64,000 nt of DNA from Lelliottia nimipressuralis (GCF_004402045.1 NZ_SOMG01000030.1:806001-870000); one strand, 5' to 3'. Counted from the first letter of the stretch, positions 41,691-50,472 are shown. The notes: generated by a model not told the origin, from the sequence alone. Translations and numbers: made by a program.

Positions 41691-43031
41691 GTGGCAAAAA
41701 CTCTTTTACGTACCGGTAATCTGGATGACTTTCAGGCCGTTGGCGGCGGCGGACAAGCCGTTTTTGAATCAGCGTTACAAATCCGGGAAGCGCTCCGGTT
41801 GCGCAAACAACAGGCCATTGTCGACTGTCTGGCTATTCCTCAGGTCAACGACAGCGGCGACCGCGTGGACTGGTATTCCCCTGTTGAAGGGAGCGTAACG
41901 AGCTGGAAAGCGGCCGATGAAGATGACCGCTATCGCGCCCTGCGCTACCTGGAGAACACGCTAGCCAGCGTCGAGTCGCTAAGCAAGAAATGCCTGCAGT
42001 CGCCCAAAACCGCGCAACAGCTTTTTGGCTCTCTGCTGTCGAAGGCGTTTCAGTTCCCGGGGGAAAACTTCCTTTTCCTGGTGGACGGAAAGCCGGTCAT
42101 CAGCTTCTGGGGGTTTGTAAACCTGAATGAAAATGCGCGCGACGATGTTCTCGACTGCCTGCGTGAATCGCTGATCCCCGAGCCTGCCCCCGTTGTCATT
42201 GAGGATCCGGAACCCGAGCCAGAACCTGAACCGGTGATGACCTTTGAGCACGCTGACGAGCCGCTGGTCGCCCCTTCCACGGTGGTGCGCATTACGCCGG
42301 AGGATCTGTATGAACCCGAACCAGCTCCCGTCGTTGCGCAACCCGTTCAGGAACCGGCCCCGGCAATTGTCGCGAAAAAGCGCCGTATCCCCCTGTGGAC
42401 GCTGCCGGTTGCCGCCGTGATTGTTGCCGCCATTTCCGCACCGCTGCTGTGGCCAAAACAGGCGCCTTCCGCAGAGCCCGTGTCGGTACCCGTCCCTCAG
42501 CCCGTGGAGATTGCGCCAAAGCCGATCAAAGCGGTTGAGCCCCTGGCCATGAACTTACCGCTGCATCAGGCAGAAGTCGTGGCGAGCAAAGAAAAAGAAC
42601 CGGCTCCGGCACCACAGCCTGCTCCGGTGGTAATTGTCGCCATCCCGAAAGATGCCATGGTGATGGAAGCGAATCAGGTGAAAGCGGGATCCACGCGTTT
42701 CCTGAATGGAACCTGGCGCGCCATCCTCGATGTGAAAGATCCGGTGACCGGCAAGCCGCCGTCGCTGCGCTACCAGATCCAGAACAATAAAGGCTTCGCC
42801 CGCGTTGTCCACGGCGACAACGTTGTCTGCCGCGTGGAAGTGTTCTCCGGTCTGCACAGCAATGGCGAGCTGATGATTAAGAGTCGCGGTCATGCCCGCT
42901 GCACCGACGGTTCCCGCTACCCGATGCCGGAGATTGCCTGTAAAGCAGGCACCAGCGATATCGCAGAATGTCGCGCCCGTTATGACGCAAATACCGTCGT
43001 CCCACTGACGTTCAAGAAAGCAGGTGCCTGA
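41691..43031 (+). CDS. srfA: SrfA family protein
   Basis: The 446-residue first gene of the srfABC operon has an N-terminal cytoplasmic domain at 1-165 (NLDDFQAVGGGGQAVFESAL, LAIPQVNDSGDRVDWYSPVEG) and a Pro/Glu-rich linker at about 165-230. One TM segment follows at about 232-252 (LWTLPVAAVIVAAISAPLLW), then a second Pro-rich linker and a C-terminal domain of about 125 residues with four cysteines. The C-terminal part is probably periplasmic and disulfide-bonded. The start is GTG at 41691. In Salmonella srfABC is SsrB-linked; the function is unresolved. It would anchor the complex at the inner membrane (inference). Confidence 0.88.
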   Translation: MAKTLLRTGNLDDFQAVGGGGQAVFESALQIREALRLRKQQAIVDCLAIPQVNDSGDRVDWYSPVEGSVTSWKAADEDDRYRALRYLENTLASVESLSKKCLQSPKTAQQLFGSLLSKAFQFPGENFLFLVDGKPVISFWGFVNLNENARDDVLDCLRESLIPEPAPVVIEDPEPEPEPEPVMTFEHADEPLVAPSTVVRITPEDLYEPEPAPVVAQPVQEPAPAIVAKKRRIPLWTLPVAAVIVAAISAPLLWPKQAPSAEPVSVPVPQPVEIAPKPIKAVEPLAMNLPLHQAEVVASKEKEPAPAPQPAPVVIVAIPKDAMVMEANQVKAGSTRFLNGTWRAILDVKDPVTGKPPSLRYQIQNNKGFARVVHGDNVVCRVEVFSGLHSNGELMIKSRGHARCTDGSRYPMPEIACKAGTSDIAECRARYDANTVVPLTFKKAGA

Positions 43032-43035
43032 TCCT

Positions 43036-46017
43036 ATGCTGGTAAATCTTTGCGACTATAAACAAAGCGTCACGCTTATCGCTAACAGCGGCGTGCAGTT
43101 TCTTGACTTCGGTCTCACGCCACAGGACACCGCCAGCCACGGACGCTTCGTACGTAAAACCGCGAACGGCCCGCTTTTGCGACTCGATTTCAACCTGGTC
43201 AACGGGCGCTATACCGTGCCGGGAATGAACGGCGGGCAGCCTGAAGTGGTCAAACCGGAAACCACCATTCCGCTGCATCAGTCGCTGGCGGTGCTCGATG
43301 GCGTCTGGCTTCCGGTTCCGTTCCTGCGCTTCAACCCGCCGCGGACCTTTGTTGAAGGCCCGGATAACTGGGCCCGCGTTCAGGTGCGCAAGCTTGATAC
43401 CCCCGACACGGCTGGCAATACGCACCGCGTGACCCTCGCGCTTGACAGCCAGATTGCTGAACATGCCACGTCCGCCCTGTCCCCGGTGGAAAACGACATT
43501 CTGAACGGCACCCGCTTCGCGCTGGCCTGGCGAGACAATGAGGTTGAAAGTTTCCTCGACCAGACCTGGATTGACGGCTGGCTGCGCGAGGCGTTTACCC
43601 AGTATGCCGACGGCGTTGAAAACCGCTCAGAACGGGACCTGCAGCAGGCGATGCGCAGTTTTGAATATCAGGCCCACTGGCTCAACCTGCTGACCATGCT
43701 CGGTGAGCAGCTCACCGTGCCGGAAGTGAAGTTTGTTACCCATACGCTCAGCACGCCTGCCATTCCGGTTGACCTGATCCTCGACGTGGGCAATACCCAC
43801 ACCTGCGGCGTCATTATTGAAGATCACGGCGATGCGAACGATGGGCTGCGCCAGACCGCTGAGCTGCAGGTGCGCTCGTTAAGCGAGCCGCAGTTCCTGA
43901 ATGAGCCACTGTTCACCAGCCGTCTCGAGTTTTCGGAAGCGCGTTTTGGCAAGCAGCACTTCTCGGTTGAAAGCGGCCGCGAAGATGCGTTTGTCTGGCC
44001 GTCGATTGTTCGTGTCGGTGATGAAGCCCGCAAGCTGGCGATGCAGCGTCTGGGGACCGAAGGTAACAGCGGCATCTCCAGCCCGCGTCGCTATCTGTGG
44101 GATGAAACGCCGGTGGTACAGGACTGGCGCTTTAGCCAGATGAACAGCAAAACCCAGCGTGAACCGCTTGCCACCGCGTTTCCGCTGATGAACCTGATGA
44201 ATGATGACGGAGAGCCGCTCTTCACGCTGCCGCAGGACGAGCGGCTGCCGGTCTTCTCGCCGCAGTACAGCCGCAGCACGCTGATGACGCACATGCTGTG
44301 CGAGCTACTGGCTCAGGCCCTGGGGCAGATCAACAGCGTCGCCACGCGCCTGCGTCTGGGCTTCCCCGCGTCTCCACGCCAGCTGCGCACCCTGATCCTG
44401 ACGCTGCCCTCCGCTATGCCAAAGCAGGAGCGCGAGATTTTCCGTCGCCGCATGTTCGAAGCTATCGCCATTGTCTGGAAAGCGATGGGCTGGCACCCGC
44501 AGGATGAGGATTTTGTCACCCGCAAACAGCAGGATAAAAGCGTGGTGCCGGTGCCTGAAATCCAGATGGAGTGGGATGAAGCCAGCTGTGGTCAACTGGT
44601 CTGGCTGTATAACGAAGCGATATCCCGTTTTGGCGGCCAGACGGAAGCCTTCTTCGCCTCCCTGGCCCGCCCGGACCGTGAGCCTGAGCCGGGTAGCCAG
44701 CCGGGCCGCGCACTGCGCGTCGCCTCCATCGACATCGGCGGCGGCACAACGGATATGGCGATCACCCATTATCAGCTGGATGACGGCTCCGGGAATAACG
44801 TCAAAATCACCCCGCAGCTGCTGTTCCGCGAAGGCTTTAAAGTCGCGGGCGACGATACGCTTCTGGACGTGATCCAGCGCTATGTATTGCCTGCCCTGCA
44901 AACGCAGCTGCAGAAATCCGGCATTGCGGACGCCTCGCTGCTGATGGCCTCGCTGTTCGGTGACTCCGGGCGCATTGATACCCAGGCCGTACTCCGCCAG
45001 CAAACGGCGCTTCAGCTCTTCATGCCGATTGGCCATGCCATTCTTGCCGCGTGGGAGTCCAGCGATGTTGACGATCCGCTGGCCGGTCTGCACGCAACCT
45101 TTGGCGATCTCCTGGCGCAGAAACCGACCCGCAACGTGATGAATTACCTGCAGCAGGCGATCGATCATGCCCTGCCTGCGGGTTCAGACGCTTTTGACCT
45201 CTTCGCCGTGCCGCTGCATGTGAATTTCCGCGAAATGCAGGATGCAATGCTGGCCGGACAGTTTACGCTGGCCTCACCGCTTCACGCGGTGTGCGAGGCG
45301 ATATCCCATTACAGCTGCGATATTTTGCTGATCACCGGTCGCCCTGGCTGTCTGCCCGGCGTTCAGGCGCTCATTCGCCATCTGCAGCCGGTGCCGGTCA
45401 ACCGCATCGTCTGGCTGGATAAATACCAGGTGCACGAGTGGTATCCGTTCAGCCAGCAGGGGCGCATTGGCAACCCGAAATCGACGGCCGCCGTGGGGGC
45501 CATGCTCTGCAGCCTGGCGCTCGACCTGCGCCTGCCGCGCTTCAATTTTAAAGCCGCGGACATTGGCGCGTATTCAACCGTGCGCTATCTGGGCGTGCTG
45601 GATAACACCGTCAACACTCTGCGCGAGGAAAACGTCTGGTATCAGGATATCGATCTCGATAAGCCTGGCGCGAAGCTCGACGCGCGTCTGCACTTCCCGC
45701 TGCGCGGTAACGTCACCCTCGGCTTCCGCCAGCTGGCGAACGCGCGCTGGCCCGCCACACCGCTCTACACGCTCAGCATTAACTCGGCTGAACTGGCGAA
45801 AGCGATTGCCGGCGACGGCGTGCTGAACGTGCGACTCAAACTCTGCGGCGGCAGCAAGCAGGAAGGTCCAGAGGCCTTCGAGCTGAGCGACGCCTGGCTG
45901 CAGGACGGCACGCCGGTGGCACCTGACGCATTAACCTTCAAACTGAATACCTTGGCCGATCGCCGACACAGCGGCAGCCACTACTGGATCGACAGCGGGA
46001 GCGTATACCTGAAATGA
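43036..46017 (+). CDS. srfB: SrfB, actin/Hsp70-fold virulence-associated protein
   Basis: The 993-residue protein has the motifs of an ASKHA (actin/Hsp70/sugar kinase) ATPase. They are phosphate-1 DLILDVGNTHTCGVII near residues 246-260, phosphate-2 ASIDIGGGTTDMAIT near 563-577, and an adenosine-type ILLITGRPGCLPGVQAL near 763-779. The first 240 residues form a separate N-terminal region (MLVNLCDYKQSVTLIANSGVQ). I chose ATG at 43036; GTG at 43024 overlaps the srfA stop and is possible. It overlaps srfC by four bases (ATGA). SrfB could act as a chaperone-like or scaffold ATPase; this is inference. Confidence 0.92.
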   Translation: MLVNLCDYKQSVTLIANSGVQFLDFGLTPQDTASHGRFVRKTANGPLLRLDFNLVNGRYTVPGMNGGQPEVVKPETTIPLHQSLAVLDGVWLPVPFLRFNPPRTFVEGPDNWARVQVRKLDTPDTAGNTHRVTLALDSQIAEHATSALSPVENDILNGTRFALAWRDNEVESFLDQTWIDGWLREAFTQYADGVENRSERDLQQAMRSFEYQAHWLNLLTMLGEQLTVPEVKFVTHTLSTPAIPVDLILDVGNTHTCGVIIEDHGDANDGLRQTAELQVRSLSEPQFLNEPLFTSRLEFSEARFGKQHFSVESGREDAFVWPSIVRVGDEARKLAMQRLGTEGNSGISSPRRYLWDETPVVQDWRFSQMNSKTQREPLATAFPLMNLMNDDGEPLFTLPQDERLPVFSPQYSRSTLMTHMLCELLAQALGQINSVATRLRLGFPASPRQLRTLILTLPSAMPKQEREIFRRRMFEAIAIVWKAMGWHPQDEDFVTRKQQDKSVVPVPEIQMEWDEASCGQLVWLYNEAISRFGGQTEAFFASLARPDREPEPGSQPGRALRVASIDIGGGTTDMAITHYQLDDGSGNNVKITPQLLFREGFKVAGDDTLLDVIQRYVLPALQTQLQKSGIADASLLMASLFGDSGRIDTQAVLRQQTALQLFMPIGHAILAAWESSDVDDPLAGLHATFGDLLAQKPTRNVMNYLQQAIDHALPAGSDAFDLFAVPLHVNFREMQDAMLAGQFTLASPLHAVCEAISHYSCDILLITGRPGCLPGVQALIRHLQPVPVNRIVWLDKYQVHEWYPFSQQGRIGNPKSTAAVGAMLCSLALDLRLPRFNFKAADIGAYSTVRYLGVLDNTVNTLREENVWYQDIDLDKPGAKLDARLHFPLRGNVTLGFRQLANARWPATPLYTLSINSAELAKAIAGDGVLNVRLKLCGGSKQEGPEAFELSDAWLQDGTPVAPDALTFKLNTLADRRHSGSHYWIDSGSVYLK

Positions 46018-48191
46018 CAGCGACGACGACCACCACTCAGGCATTAATCGGGTGGATTAATGAGACGCGCCTGAACGCCCCTGTGCTGGATAACGATGCC
46101 GACGCCCTGCTTGCTCGCATCAACGCGGCGCGGGCGCGGGAGCAGGCCATTGAACGCGCCATGACCCGCCAGAGCAGCATCGGGCTTTACGGCCATTCGC
46201 AGAGCGCGAAAGCGCACCTGCTGTTGTCTTTGTGCGGCAGCGGTAACGGACGCCTGAACGTGACGCCGGGCCAGCGCACCTTTGACTATTTTTCGCATAT
46301 CAATCCGGGACATGCCCTGACCAACATGGCCGTCCGCTTCACCCGGGAAAACCCGGAGGTGGCTGATGAGGCGTTCCCGCTGCGTCTGAGCCTGGTCACC
46401 GAGGCCGAGCTGGTGCAGCTGTTTATTGCCCGCACGACGCTGCATCCACAGATGCGCGCGGTGGATAAGGCGGTCATTGAGACGCGTCTGGAGAAATGGC
46501 GCGGCCTGCGCCAGCCGCAGGGCGTGCCCGGCATCACGGCTCAGGAAGTGGGGGCCATCGCCCGCTTCTGGCAGAGCACGGTACCCGCCGCCAAACAGCA
46601 AATTGATGATGCCCTGTGGCATGAGTTTGCCCAGCTGGTGCCTTCACTCGATCTCAGCACGCGGGCCAGCGTCTGGTCACTGCTGTGGGGCGAGCAGCAG
46701 GAGCTGACCCAGCAATGGTTAAACCTGGCCCATGTGCTGCATCAGACCAGCCACGCCCGCGAGCTTGCCGCCCCGCTTAGCCTGCTGGTAGACAGCTTTG
46801 GGCTGCCGGGTGAAGGGTTCCTGACGCACGACGGCACGCCGGCCCTTCAGGACGCGCAGGAGACGCTGCTTCATCCGCTGAATAACGGGGGAATGCTTAA
46901 CGCCATCAGCATTCCCGTCGATGTGCTTGCCTTCCTGACCCGCGAGCTGGTGCTGCCGGTTGAGAATGGCGCGCTCGATAACGTCGATATCGTTGATATC
47001 CCGGTTTTTGAAGATAACCGGGCCGACCCGTTGCGCCAGGCGAAATCCCAGTGGCTGCTTGAGCACTATCGTCAACAGCTGCAGCCGGATGTGCTGGTCA
47101 TTTGTAATGCGACGGCGGAGCACGGACAGACGGCCAAAAAAGCAAAAGCGTTAATGAACTGGGTCAAAGAGACGCAGCCTGCTGAAGACTCTGCTCTGCC
47201 GGGACTGGTGTGGGCAATTACCCCCCATGATGCCCGCTTTACCACCCGGCAGAATCTTGATGAAGCCGTACAGCATCTGCTCGGGAAACCGGGTTTACGC
47301 TGGGGCACGCTGCAGGCGCTGGACAGCCACAGCATGCAGCGCGTCATCGAGTGGTTATCTCAGGCCACGCTACCCGCGCAGCGACAGAAGCGTCTCAGCA
47401 CGCTGAAAAACGCACTGCACCAGGAGCTCTGTTCGCTGATGCAAAGTTATCTGGCACCGATGGTTGAGGAGCCGGGTACCCGACGCGCTCAGGCAGAAAA
47501 CATGGTGCGCACGCTGCAAAGCAGCGCCGCCCGTCACGGTGAGCTGCTTGATGGCCTGTTGCCGCCGCTAAAAGCCTTTGAAACACTACTGGCCGTTCAG
47601 CAGCCGCGCGAGGAACAGGTTAACGGGCTATTTACGGATAGCATTGACCTGTTTGCCGATAGCGCACAGGAAAGCGCCGGTTTGTTCAAGACAAAAGACA
47701 AAGCGCGCCTGGCACACAGAGTATGGATAAATCATCTGCGTCAGTGGAGCCGAAGCGAGGCCATGTCCGCCCGTCTTGGGCTGGAACCCGCAGTGTTACA
47801 GCAAATCGCGGATGTTCTGGTGGTCACCAGCTACCGGCTGGATCTGCCTCAACAGCTTCAGCGTATTGTCGAAGCGGATAAAAGCAGCGCTGCACAACTG
47901 CATGCCGTAATGGGTAACTTCATTGGCTGGCTGGGTTACGACCAGACGCCCGTGGCGACGCGTCCTGCCAGCCGCATCCGCAAGGGGCAGGCCATCTTCG
48001 TTACGCCAGTGGTCAGCAGCGCCGAGCCCCGCCTGACGCGCCTGGGGGAACAGCCTGTGCATGCGGCCACCGCATACGTGTATGACTGGCTGGTCGCGCT
48101 CTATAGCCGCGCGATAGAGAACATTGATTACCAGCATCCGCATGATGTCCAGCCTGGCGCGCGTCAGGCCTTACACGCATTATTGCGCTGA
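46014..48191 (+). CDS. srfC: SrfC, P-loop-like virulence factor
   Basis: The 725-residue third gene of srfABC is translationally coupled to srfB. Near residues 53-66 it has IGLYGHSQSAKAHLLLSL, a Walker-A-like GHSQSAKA loop that keeps the lysine but lacks the usual G before it and S/T after it. VDIVDIPVFED near 322-333 resembles a G3/Walker B strand, and long helical stretches follow. The layout recalls dynamin-like or other large P-loop proteins with a weakened active site. I know of no proven function; it is annotated as a putative virulence factor in Salmonella. Confidence 0.9.
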   Translation: MTATTTTTQALIGWINETRLNAPVLDNDADALLARINAARAREQAIERAMTRQSSIGLYGHSQSAKAHLLLSLCGSGNGRLNVTPGQRTFDYFSHINPGHALTNMAVRFTRENPEVADEAFPLRLSLVTEAELVQLFIARTTLHPQMRAVDKAVIETRLEKWRGLRQPQGVPGITAQEVGAIARFWQSTVPAAKQQIDDALWHEFAQLVPSLDLSTRASVWSLLWGEQQELTQQWLNLAHVLHQTSHARELAAPLSLLVDSFGLPGEGFLTHDGTPALQDAQETLLHPLNNGGMLNAISIPVDVLAFLTRELVLPVENGALDNVDIVDIPVFEDNRADPLRQAKSQWLLEHYRQQLQPDVLVICNATAEHGQTAKKAKALMNWVKETQPAEDSALPGLVWAITPHDARFTTRQNLDEAVQHLLGKPGLRWGTLQALDSHSMQRVIEWLSQATLPAQRQKRLSTLKNALHQELCSLMQSYLAPMVEEPGTRRAQAENMVRTLQSSAARHGELLDGLLPPLKAFETLLAVQQPREEQVNGLFTDSIDLFADSAQESAGLFKTKDKARLAHRVWINHLRQWSRSEAMSARLGLEPAVLQQIADVLVVTSYRLDLPQQLQRIVEADKSSAAQLHAVMGNFIGWLGYDQTPVATRPASRIRKGQAIFVTPVVSSAEPRLTRLGEQPVHAATAYVYDWLVALYSRAIENIDYQHPHDVQPGARQALHALLR

Positions 48192-48220
48192 ACGCTGATT
48201 AACAATGTAGCCGCTTTTCT

Positions 48221-48250
48221 TGCCGGGTGGCGCTGCGCTTACCCGGCCTA
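48221..48250. repeat. Single REP unit
   Basis: One palindromic unit, GCCGGGTGGCGCTGCGCTTA followed by CCCGGCCTAC, of the same family as the elements at 32137 and 39731. It lies just past the end of srfC. Confidence 0.75.
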
Positions 48251-48262
48251 CATCCTGATATT

Positions 48263-48282
48263 TGGCCCGCAGCAGTGCGGGC
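48263..48282. terminator. Terminator between srfC and hydrolase gene
   Basis: GGCCCGCA (48263-48270) and TGCGGGCC (48275-48282) form a perfect 8-bp stem with a 4-base loop, between convergent genes. Confidence 0.75.
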
Positions 48283-48287
48283 CATTA

Positions 48288-49043
48288 TCACTCAACCATA
48301 CACCCGGCTAGCGTCTTCGCCAGTGCAGAGGGGTTTTCCCAGGACATTGAGTGCCCCGCCGCAGGGATGATTTTCACCGCAACACCCTTCTGCTGCAGCT
48401 TATTCACATCGTCATCAGGCAGCGACAGCTCGCCGAAAATCAACGTCACCGGGCAAGGGAGTGACAGGAACTGCGCCTCCCATTCTGGCTCAACGCCTTC
48501 CACCAGACTCGATGCACCGCGCCAGACGGCATAAGGGGCATTGCTCTGCAGGCACCCCGCCCACGCCGTGGTTTCTGCCCGCAGCATGGCGTCATAGCCC
48601 TGCTCCAGAAACTGTTGCTCGGTTTGTGCCGCAATAGAGCGGCTGAACATGCCCCCGCCCGCGTGAAAATTAGGTTCTGATACCATCAGTCCCTTAACGC
48701 GGGTGCCCAGCAGCCCCGCCGTTTCGATAGCAATGCTGCCGCCCATGCTGTGACCATAGAGCCAGAAGGTATCGAGTTTGAGATGGTTAATCAGTTCCAC
48801 GACGACACGGGCCTGGTCACTGGTTCGGTAGCTGTAGTGGAGAGGTTTATCGCTGTAGCCGCTGCCGGGCAAATCGATAAGAATCGCTCTGCGTGCACCA
48901 AAAAGAGGGTCACGAACGACGCGGGGGTATTCATAGGAAGCGGCGCAGCCCAGCCCGTGAATGAACACCACGGGATCGCCGGTGCCGGGCAAATCATGCC
49001 AGCGTACGGTGCAGCCAGCCTGCTGCGAGTAAAAACTGTTCAT
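48288..49043 (-). CDS. Alpha/beta hydrolase
   Basis: The 251-residue cytosolic alpha/beta-hydrolase-fold protein has an oxyanion region VFIHGLGCAASYE at about 27-39. The nucleophile Ser99 lies in YGHSMGG, a likely acid in the FGELSLPDDD region, and the catalytic His in PAAGHSMSWENP near residue 230. I chose ATG at 49043, five bases after AGGAG, over GTG at 49049. The substrate (ester, lactone or C-C bond) is not predictable. It lies between srfC and ortT, and is not in E. coli at this place. Confidence 0.87.
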   Translation of the reverse strand: MNSFYSQQAGCTVRWHDLPGTGDPVVFIHGLGCAASYEYPRVVRDPLFGARRAILIDLPGSGYSDKPLHYSYRTSDQARVVVELINHLKLDTFWLYGHSMGGSIAIETAGLLGTRVKGLMVSEPNFHAGGGMFSRSIAAQTEQQFLEQGYDAMLRAETTAWAGCLQSNAPYAVWRGASSLVEGVEPEWEAQFLSLPCPVTLIFGELSLPDDDVNKLQQKGVAVKIIPAAGHSMSWENPSALAKTLAGCMVE

Positions 49044-49129
49044 AAGCACTCCTTTTATGACTCACTGTGTATTTATACAGTTATCACATCAGGAATGCTA
49101 TATTCATCTTCTAAAACGGGAAGCGTGCT

Positions 49130-49303
49130 TCAGAAAAGCGAGATCAGAAGCGCAACGGGAAAGCTCATTGGCCAGGTTGATCCCACCAGAAAAGCGCTGA
49201 GCAGGCGGATACGTTTGCGGTCTTTGGAGAGAAACCAGGTAATTAATGCGCAGATGGAAGCCATGATTGCGTAAAAAACCAACATCTTTTGATACAACGT
49301 CAT
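49130..49303 (-). CDS. ortT: Orphan membrane toxin OrtT (GhoT family)
   Basis: The 57-residue protein with two TM helices begins MTLYQKMLVFYAIMASICALI and ends STWPMSFPVALLISLF. It is colinear with E. coli OrtT (formerly YdcX), a GhoT-like toxin that damages the membrane and lowers ATP and PMF under amino-acid/tetrahydrofolate stress. A longer frame to 49339 exists, but the OrtT start is ATG 49303. No GhoS-like antitoxin is next to it, as in E. coli. In E. coli it sits between patD and ydcY; here both sides contain inserted genes. Confidence 0.92.
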   Translation of the reverse strand: MTLYQKMLVFYAIMASICALITWFLSKDRKRIRLLSAFLVGSTWPMSFPVALLISLF

Positions 49304-49464
49304 TCTTAATACCAGAGCCGAAAAAATAACCGCACGCAATATGCGTCATATGTTGATACAGATCAAGTTTTTTCATTACACAATAACCACTTAAATATTA
49401 AGGCTAATAACAACTGAGTATTCTGCGTAACAAACTGGGAGAGCGGACAATAACCTTTATTGAT

Positions 49465-49487
49465 AACATGCATAATAAATGCACTTT
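49465..49487. promoter_or_regulatory. NsrR-like operator upstream of yeaR
   Basis: The site is a left half AACATGCATAA, one base, and a right half AAATGCACTTT, arranged 11-1-11 as in the E. coli NsrR consensus (AANATGCATTT, N, AAATGCATNTT). It differs at about three positions. It lies about 60 bp upstream of the first yeaR copy. In E. coli yeaR-yoaG is repressed by the nitric-oxide sensor NsrR and activated by nitrate through NarL/NarP. Confidence 0.65.
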
Positions 49488-49547
49488 TTGATAAATTTTG
49501 TATCCTGAAAAGGCGTCTAATTAAGGCAGACATTCATGGGAGGCAAT

Positions 49548-49874
49548 ATGCTGCGCATTCCGCCGAGTTGTATTCATACCCGCTCCACCCCTTTCTGGAA
49601 TAAAAATACCGCTCCTGCCGGGATCTTTCAGCGTCATCTCGACACCGGTACCCGTCCGGGCGTCTATCCTCGCCTGACCGTAATGCAGGGTGCCGTACGC
49701 TACTTAGGCTATGCCGATGAACTGACCCCTGAGCCCGACAGCACAATGATTATCAAGGCCGGCCACTTCGGCGTTTTTCCGCCTGAGAAATGGCATCACA
49801 TCGAAGTGATGTCCGATGACACGCTGTTCAACATCGACTTTTTCGTCGAACCCGAGGTACTGAGGTCGCTTTAA
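49548..49874 (+). CDS. yeaR: YeaR-like DUF1971 protein, first copy
   Basis: The 108-residue small cupin-like protein is colinear with E. coli YeaR (119 residues), with IHTRSTPFWNKNTAPAGIF, VYPRLTVMQGAVRYLGYADE and VFPPEKWHHIEVMSDD. It is the closer of the two copies to E. coli YeaR but lacks the last residues (ends EPEVLRSL). The ATG at 49548 follows GGGAGG at 49538. DUF1971 is also the C-terminal domain of some TehB proteins. E. coli yeaR responds to nitrate and NO. The next gene, 27 bp on, is a diverged second copy. Confidence 0.9.
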   Translation: MLRIPPSCIHTRSTPFWNKNTAPAGIFQRHLDTGTRPGVYPRLTVMQGAVRYLGYADELTPEPDSTMIIKAGHFGVFPPEKWHHIEVMSDDTLFNIDFFVEPEVLRSL

Positions 49875-49901
49875 ACGGCTTTTACTTACGAGGAAACCAT
49901 T

Positions 49902-50255
49902 ATGCTACGTATTCCTGAGAATTTTGTGCATACCCGCTCCACGCCATTCTGGAACAAAGACACGGCGCCAAAAGCCCTTTTCACCCATCATAATACTAAA
50001 GCCAGCGTCTACGGCCGTTTGTCCGTGATGCAGGGCACTGTGCGCTATTTTGGCTTCCCGGATGCAGATGCGACAGAACCGGATCTGGAACTGGTGATCG
50101 AGGCCGGATCGTTTGGCATCTCACCGCCGCAAAAATGGCACCGCATTGAGTTATTGACCGACGATACGTATTTCAATATCGACTTTTTTGCCGATCCTGA
50201 CGTTACGCTTCAGGGCGCAGGTATCGGAAAAGTGGTTAATACACATAAGGAGTAA
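49902..50255 (+). CDS. YeaR-like DUF1971 protein, second copy
   Basis: The 117-residue paralogue of the previous gene keeps VHTRSTPFWNKDTAP, YGRLSVMQGTVRYFGFPDAD and PPQKWHRIELLTDDTYFNIDFFADP. In the middle the GIFERH-like segment is replaced by ALFTHHNTKAS. It carries a C-terminal tail (GAGIGKVVNTHKE) like that of E. coli YeaR. ACGAGGAAACC precedes the ATG. The pair is a tandem duplication followed by divergence; both are probably in one operon with yoaG. Confidence 0.88.
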   Translation: MLRIPENFVHTRSTPFWNKDTAPKALFTHHNTKASVYGRLSVMQGTVRYFGFPDADATEPDLELVIEAGSFGISPPQKWHRIELLTDDTYFNIDFFADPDVTLQGAGIGKVVNTHKE

Positions 50256-50259
50256 TAGC

Positions 50260-50442
50260 GTGGGTAAAGCAACGTACACCGTGACCGTGACCAACAACAG
50301 CAACGGCGTCTCGGTGGAGTATGAAACAGACGCCCCAATGGAGTTGCTCATCCCGGACGTCGCCGCAGACGTGGTGAAAGATCTGGTGAATACCGTTCGC
50401 GCTTATGATACGGAAAATGAGCACGAAGTTTGTGGCTGGTAA
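50260..50442 (+). CDS. yoaG: YoaG family protein
   Basis: The 60-residue protein is nearly identical in length and pattern to E. coli YoaG (GKATYTVTVTNNSNGVSVEY, ending DTENEHEVCGW). The start is GTG at 50260, preceded by AAGGAG at 50248-50253; the upstream gene stops just before. In E. coli YoaG is a small beta-strand/helix dimer of unknown role co-transcribed with yeaR and induced by nitrate and NO. Confidence 0.92.
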   Translation: MGKATYTVTVTNNSNGVSVEYETDAPMELLIPDVAADVVKDLVNTVRAYDTENEHEVCGW

Positions 50443-50448
50443 GAAAAC

Positions 50449-50472
50449 GCCCGGCGATACTGGCCGCCGGGC
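50449..50472. terminator. Terminator between yoaG and patD
   Basis: GCCCGGCG (50449-50456) and CGCCGGGC (50465-50472) form a perfect 8-bp stem with an 8-base loop between the convergent genes. On the minus strand TTTTCTT follows, so it is a good terminator for patD. Confidence 0.85.

Noticed and set aside
49104..49376. Alternative 90-codon minus-strand frame over ortT
   Set aside because: It is in another frame from the 57-residue OrtT protein, which matches a known family over its full length.
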